Source: Deinococcus arcticus (GTDB lineage Bacteria; Deinococcota; Deinococci; Deinococcales; Deinococcaceae). Taken from it: 64,000 nucleotides of DNA. The notes under the pieces were generated by a model. The model made no database searches. It was not told the origin of the DNA and saw nothing but the letters and a program-made list of their open reading frames with translations. The position numbers and the translations under genes are program-made. Location of the stretch: contig NZ_PYSV01000016.1 in NCBI RefSeq assembly GCF_003028415.1, forward strand, positions 1 through 64,000. Direction: 5' to 3'. Positions 58,545 to 64,000 of the stretch are shown one piece after another. The first letter of the stretch is position 1. Every line of letters starts with the position of its first letter.

Positions 58545-59090
58545 ATGACCGATGCCGCCTTCAAGCTCGTGTCTGTGGAGGACTATCTGCGCGCCGAGCG
58601 GGACAGTCCCACACGGCATGAGTACATTGACGGCTTCGTGTATGCACAGGCGGGGGCCAGCCGGGCGCACAACATCATCACCAGTAACCTTCACGTGGCG
58701 CTGCACGGCCCCGCGCGCCGGGCGGGGTGCCAGGTCTTTCAGAGCGACATGAAGGTGCGCGTCACCCCCACCCGCTACCACTACCCTGATCTGGTCGTGA
58801 GCTGCGGCCCCCCAGGCGAGGACGAGTACACCGAAACCGCCCCCTGTCTGATTGTGGAGGTCCTCAGCGAGAGCACCCGCGCGGCGGATCAGAATTACAA
58901 GGCAGAGCGCTACCGCGAGTTGCCTTCCTTGCAGGCCTACCTGATGGTGGACAGCGCCCGCCGGGCCGCTGCCCTCTACCGCCGCACCCCGGAAGGCTGG
59001 GTTTTTGAGGTTGTGGCGGAGCGTATACAGTTGCCGTGTCCCCCTGTCGAACTCATGTTGGAACTCATTTATGAAGGCGTCACGTTTTGA
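58545..59090 (+). CDS. Uma2-family (DUF820) protein, copy 2
   Basis: A 181-residue paralogue of the preceding gene: RHEYIDGFVYAQAGASRAHN, YHYPDLVVSCG, CLIVEVLSESTRAADQNYK, YLMVDSARRAAALYRR. All active-site positions are kept. It has diverged well beyond a recent duplication. Own promoter as above. Confidence 0.85.
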   Translation: MTDAAFKLVSVEDYLRAERDSPTRHEYIDGFVYAQAGASRAHNIITSNLHVALHGPARRAGCQVFQSDMKVRVTPTRYHYPDLVVSCGPPGEDEYTETAPCLIVEVLSESTRAADQNYKAERYRELPSLQAYLMVDSARRAAALYRRTPEGWVFEVVAERIQLPCPPVELMLELIYEGVTF

Positions 59091-59103
59091 AAGGGGTTCT
59101 GAC

Positions 59104-59382
59104 ATGACACTTGAACTAGCAGACGTTCTCAAACACTCCTTTTCTGCAGACGAACTCAGGGCAAATCTCCACTATGTTCTCGCTGCCATCTACGAGGACG
59201 CTTCGAACCGCACTCTGGCTTCGAATGTCAGCCAAGCATCTGGACTTGATTACTATTGGCTCTACAACGAACTCTGCGGCATCTCGACCTTTGACCTCAG
59301 CGACACGGCGAGAATGACAGACGTTCAGCACCGCTTGGAACAGGGCGGCTTGCTCGAGTGGCGCCGTCAGAATCCCATCTAA
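59104..59382 (+). CDS. small hypothetical protein (92 aa), low GC
   Basis: A 92-residue product from ATG 59104, with AAAGGGG upstream, 13 bp after Uma2 copy 2. Helical, acidic (LELADVLKHSFSADELRANL, DYYWLYNELCGIS). Codon use is clearly less GC-rich than the neighbours, which suggests a foreign origin. No family recognised. Followed by a strong terminator. Confidence 0.55.
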   Translation: MTLELADVLKHSFSADELRANLHYVLAAIYEDASNRTLASNVSQASGLDYYWLYNELCGISTFDLSDTARMTDVQHRLEQGGLLEWRRQNPI

Positions 59383-59414
59383 AGCTGCCTGAGCGTCTGA
59401 ACGGCAAATAAAAA

Positions 59415-59439
59415 ACCCCCTCCCATTGCGGAGGGGGGT
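59415..59439. terminator. bidirectional rho-independent terminator
   Basis: ACCCCCTCC (59415-59423) and GGAGGGGGGT (59430-59439) form the stem; an A-run precedes it (59407-59415), so it ends the minus-strand aconitase transcript well and probably also the plus-strand one. Confidence 0.85.
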
Positions 59440-59453
59440 CATGCTGAAGGGGC

Positions 59454-62165
<2,712 letters not shown>

Positions 62166-62312
62166 GAGTGTGGTTCCTCCTTGCCCCGGGGGGCGGTCCA
62201 TTCATCATAAATGTTTCGTGTGTGGGCGGGCGTTACCGGAACAGGCACGGCCCCGCCAACTTGGTTACCACCGCAGAGACAACAAGGTCCATGTGGCAGA
62301 TTGAGCAGGCGT

Positions 62313-63143
62313 ATGGCCCCCACCCTCTCCCCCACCACTGGCGCCGCTGCCCTCGAACCCCACGAAGCTGCCCGTCTGAAAGCCCTGGAACAGACCGTGC
62401 GCGACGGCCTGCGTGACTTTCAGCGCACCGGGCAGGCGCTGAGTGAAATCCGCGACAACGCCTTTTACCGCGCCACCCACGAGAACTTTGAAGCGTACCT
62501 GCAAGAGCGGTGGGGCTTTACCCTGCCGCAGGCCGGGCGGCTGATCGAGGCGGCAGATGTGGCCAGGGTGCTCTCGCCCATCGGCGTGCAGCCACAGAAC
62601 GAACGGCAGGCGCGCGCCATGAAGGCCGCCGCCAGGATCGTGACTGAGCTGGAGCCCGAGCAGCAGCGGGTGGTGGCGCGGCTGGTGGAGGATGCCGGCG
62701 ACACCGCGCCCTGGGAAGACGCCCCGCCCGCGGCCGAACTGCGAATTATGGCCGGGGTGGTGAAAAAGCTGGAGCCGGAGACCACCGTGCACCACCCCGA
62801 CAGCGGCGACGAGGTGCCCTTTGATTCTCTGAGTGGGCCGCAGCGCTATGAGGTGGTGCGCACCCAGGTGGACCAGAAAACCCAGGCCTACCGCGAGAAG
62901 CAGGAGGCCAGGGCGAACGCGCCACAGCCCGAGAAAGTGAACTGGGCCGAGTGGTGCCTGGACTATGCGGCCCAGGCGCTGGGCCCGGGGCAACGCCTGG
63001 AACTGGTGATTGAGCCCGGCGAGCAACCCCGCGTGCAGGCCCGCGTGATGGACGGCGAGACCGGCGAGGTGCTGGCCGAGGGGCACGAAGCGGGCAATCT
63101 GAAACGCGCCGTGCTGAATCTGGTGGCGGAGGTCAAGGGGTAG
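62313..63143 (+). CDS. phage/plasmid-type hypothetical protein
   Basis: A 276-residue protein. The N-terminal 100 residues (LRDFQRTGQALSEIRDNAFY, FEAYLQERWGFTLPQAGRLI) follow a pattern known from phage and plasmid proteins with a KorB/ParB-like helix-turn-helix (xxGxALxEIRDxxLYR, then the ERWG block). The C-terminal half is mixed alpha/beta (QRLELVIEPGEQPRVQARVM) and unrecognised. There are no other phage genes here, so it may be a domesticated remnant. Confidence 0.65.
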   Translation: MAPTLSPTTGAAALEPHEAARLKALEQTVRDGLRDFQRTGQALSEIRDNAFYRATHENFEAYLQERWGFTLPQAGRLIEAADVARVLSPIGVQPQNERQARAMKAAARIVTELEPEQQRVVARLVEDAGDTAPWEDAPPAAELRIMAGVVKKLEPETTVHHPDSGDEVPFDSLSGPQRYEVVRTQVDQKTQAYREKQEARANAPQPEKVNWAEWCLDYAAQALGPGQRLELVIEPGEQPRVQARVMDGETGEVLAEGHEAGNLKRAVLNLVAEVKG

Positions 63144-63250
63144 GGCCGGCGCACAGCCAACGCGCCACACGCGGGCCCCAGGTTGACTCCCTGGGGTTCT
63201 GGGTTTGCCCTGCGCCGTGCCGGATACCCAGAGCCGCTGCCTCTGGCCCC

Positions 63251-63535
63251 CTACCCCAGAGACGCCAGCAGTTCGCCCACCGTGTGGTGCGCCTCCAGCG
63301 GGTGGCGCAGCGCCGCCGCGTGCTGAATGCGGTAGGTGTTGCGCCGGCCCTGGCGTTCGCGGGCCACCACCCCGGCCGCTTCCAGGTCGCGCACGATGCG
63401 CTGCACGGCGCGCTCCGTGATGCCCACGCGCGCCGCCACCTCGCGCAGCGTGTCGCCGGGGAAGCGGTGCAGACACAGCAGCACATGGGTGTGGTTGGTC
63501 AGGAAGGTCCAGGGGGCAGGGACAGGCGCGGGCAT
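63251..63535 (-). CDS. winged-helix transcriptional regulator (94 aa)
   Basis: A 94-residue MarR/ArsR-like DNA-binding protein: [33 protein letters not shown] (recognition-helix region), [20 protein letters not shown] (wing). Start at ATG 63535. It is divergent from the icd gene 90 bp away, and could control it; this is only inferred from position. Confidence 0.75.
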   Translation of the reverse strand: MPAPVPAPWTFLTNHTHVLLCLHRFPGDTLREVAARVGITERAVQRIVRDLEAAGVVARERQGRRNTYRIQHAAALRHPLEAHHTVGELLASLG

Positions 63536-63625
63536 AGGGGTCTTGACACTAGCACACAACATACGACATTCTTTTCGCGTATTAAGTTTCGCATGAATTC
63601 ACCCTCACCGCCCCGGAGGCACTCC

Positions 63626-64000
63626 ATGATGCAGGCCACGCTTGATTCCAACCTCTCCGCTCTCACTGACCCCGGCGCCCTGGTGCCTGTGGCTGTTGCC
63701 CACGGCGACGGCATTGGCCCGGAAATCATGGACGCCACCCTGCGTGTGCTGTTGGCAGCGGGCGCCCGCATTCAGCCCCTGCCCATCCGCGTGGGCGAGG
63801 CGGTGTACAAAGAAGGCCACACCAGCGGCTTTACCCCCGACACCTGGGACACCCTGCGCGCGGCGGGCGTGCTGCTCAAAGCCCCCATCACCACCCCCCA
63901 GGGCGGCGGCTACAAGAGCCTGAACGTGACCCTGCGCAAGACGCTGGGCCTGTATGCCAACGTGCGCCCGTGCCGCTCGTATGCGCCCTTCGTGCCCACC
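63626..64000 (+). CDS. icd: isocitrate dehydrogenase (NADP-type), 5' part
   Basis: The frame from ATG 63626 (a second ATG at 63629) runs off the window. It encodes VPVAVAHGDGIGPEIMDATL near residue 20 and LKAPITTPQGGGYKSLNVTL followed by RKTLGLYANVRP near 90-115, the phosphate- and substrate-binding start of the isocitrate/isopropylmalate dehydrogenase family, with the Ser-Leu-Asn-Val block of isocitrate enzymes of the Thermus type. GGAGG lies at 63615-63619. The 3' part is missing. Confidence 0.88.
   Translation, partial: MMQATLDSNLSALTDPGALVPVAVAHGDGIGPEIMDATLRVLLAAGARIQPLPIRVGEAVYKEGHTSGFTPDTWDTLRAAGVLLKAPITTPQGGGYKSLNVTLRKTLGLYANVRPCRSYAPFVPT

Overview
This window is a high-GC bacterial chromosome segment that most likely comes from a Deinococcus species (Deinococcota). 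The support is indirect: many start codons lie 6-7 bp after a TANNNT -10 box, which is the leaderless promoter style of Deinococcus; the aconitase, Icd, SMC and mraZ-rsmH-ftsL-ftsI genes fit this phylum; and AfsR/MalT-like giant regulators with BTAD domains occur here. No species can be named from the sequence alone.

Layout. 0-3.3 kb: a visibly lower-GC patch with the tail of a transposase, a three-part DUF4157/GH19-like/NlpC-like protein that looks like a delivered cell-wall toxin, and a small secreted neighbour that shares its beta-repeat. 3.4-6.7 kb: ymdB-like phosphoesterase and PEP carboxylase. 6.8-27.7 kb: an accessory island. It has two giant STAND-TPR-BTAD regulators on the + strand, the second in a probable operon with a 50-residue secreted peptide; a 12.5 kb minus-strand thiopeptide (lactazole-type) biosynthetic operon with its own ABC exporter and precursor peptide; and three more tiny secreted peptide genes. 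The promoters of the exporter operon, of the peptide genes and of the second regulator operon carry heptamer direct repeats at 11-bp (or near-11-bp) spacing ending 9-10 bp before a -10 box. This is the operator design of SARP-type regulators, so the island reads as one regulatory and biosynthetic unit.

27.7-44.4 kb: mostly core genes. They include a GH13 amylase, a kinase, split ChrA, an APH-like kinase, SMC, an operon of smpB with a zinc-less amidase homologue and a GerMN protein, an SDR, MazG, a NUDIX hydrolase, a PEGA/DUF4384 secreted protein, a LolC/E-like permease and a 3D-domain protein. 44.4-45.3 kb is a gene-free stretch with operator-like palindromes and interspersed repeats. 45.3-48.5 kb is the start of the dcw division cluster with a clear MraZ operator. 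48.6-56.7 kb: DUF423 protein, RNase P RNA, pseudouridine synthases, two small accessory genes, GatA, a DUF4388 protein and a lipoprotein subtilase. 56.7-59.4 kb: a frameshifted gene, an HNH protein, tandem Uma2 genes and a small low-GC gene. 59.4-64 kb: aconitase, a phage/plasmid-type protein, a winged-helix regulator and the start of isocitrate dehydrogenase, so two TCA-cycle genes lie close together.

No tRNA gene and no CRISPR array were recognised. The strongest candidates for undescribed biology are the lactazole-like thiopeptide cluster and the set of secreted mini-peptides tied to BTAD regulators by SARP-like promoter repeats.
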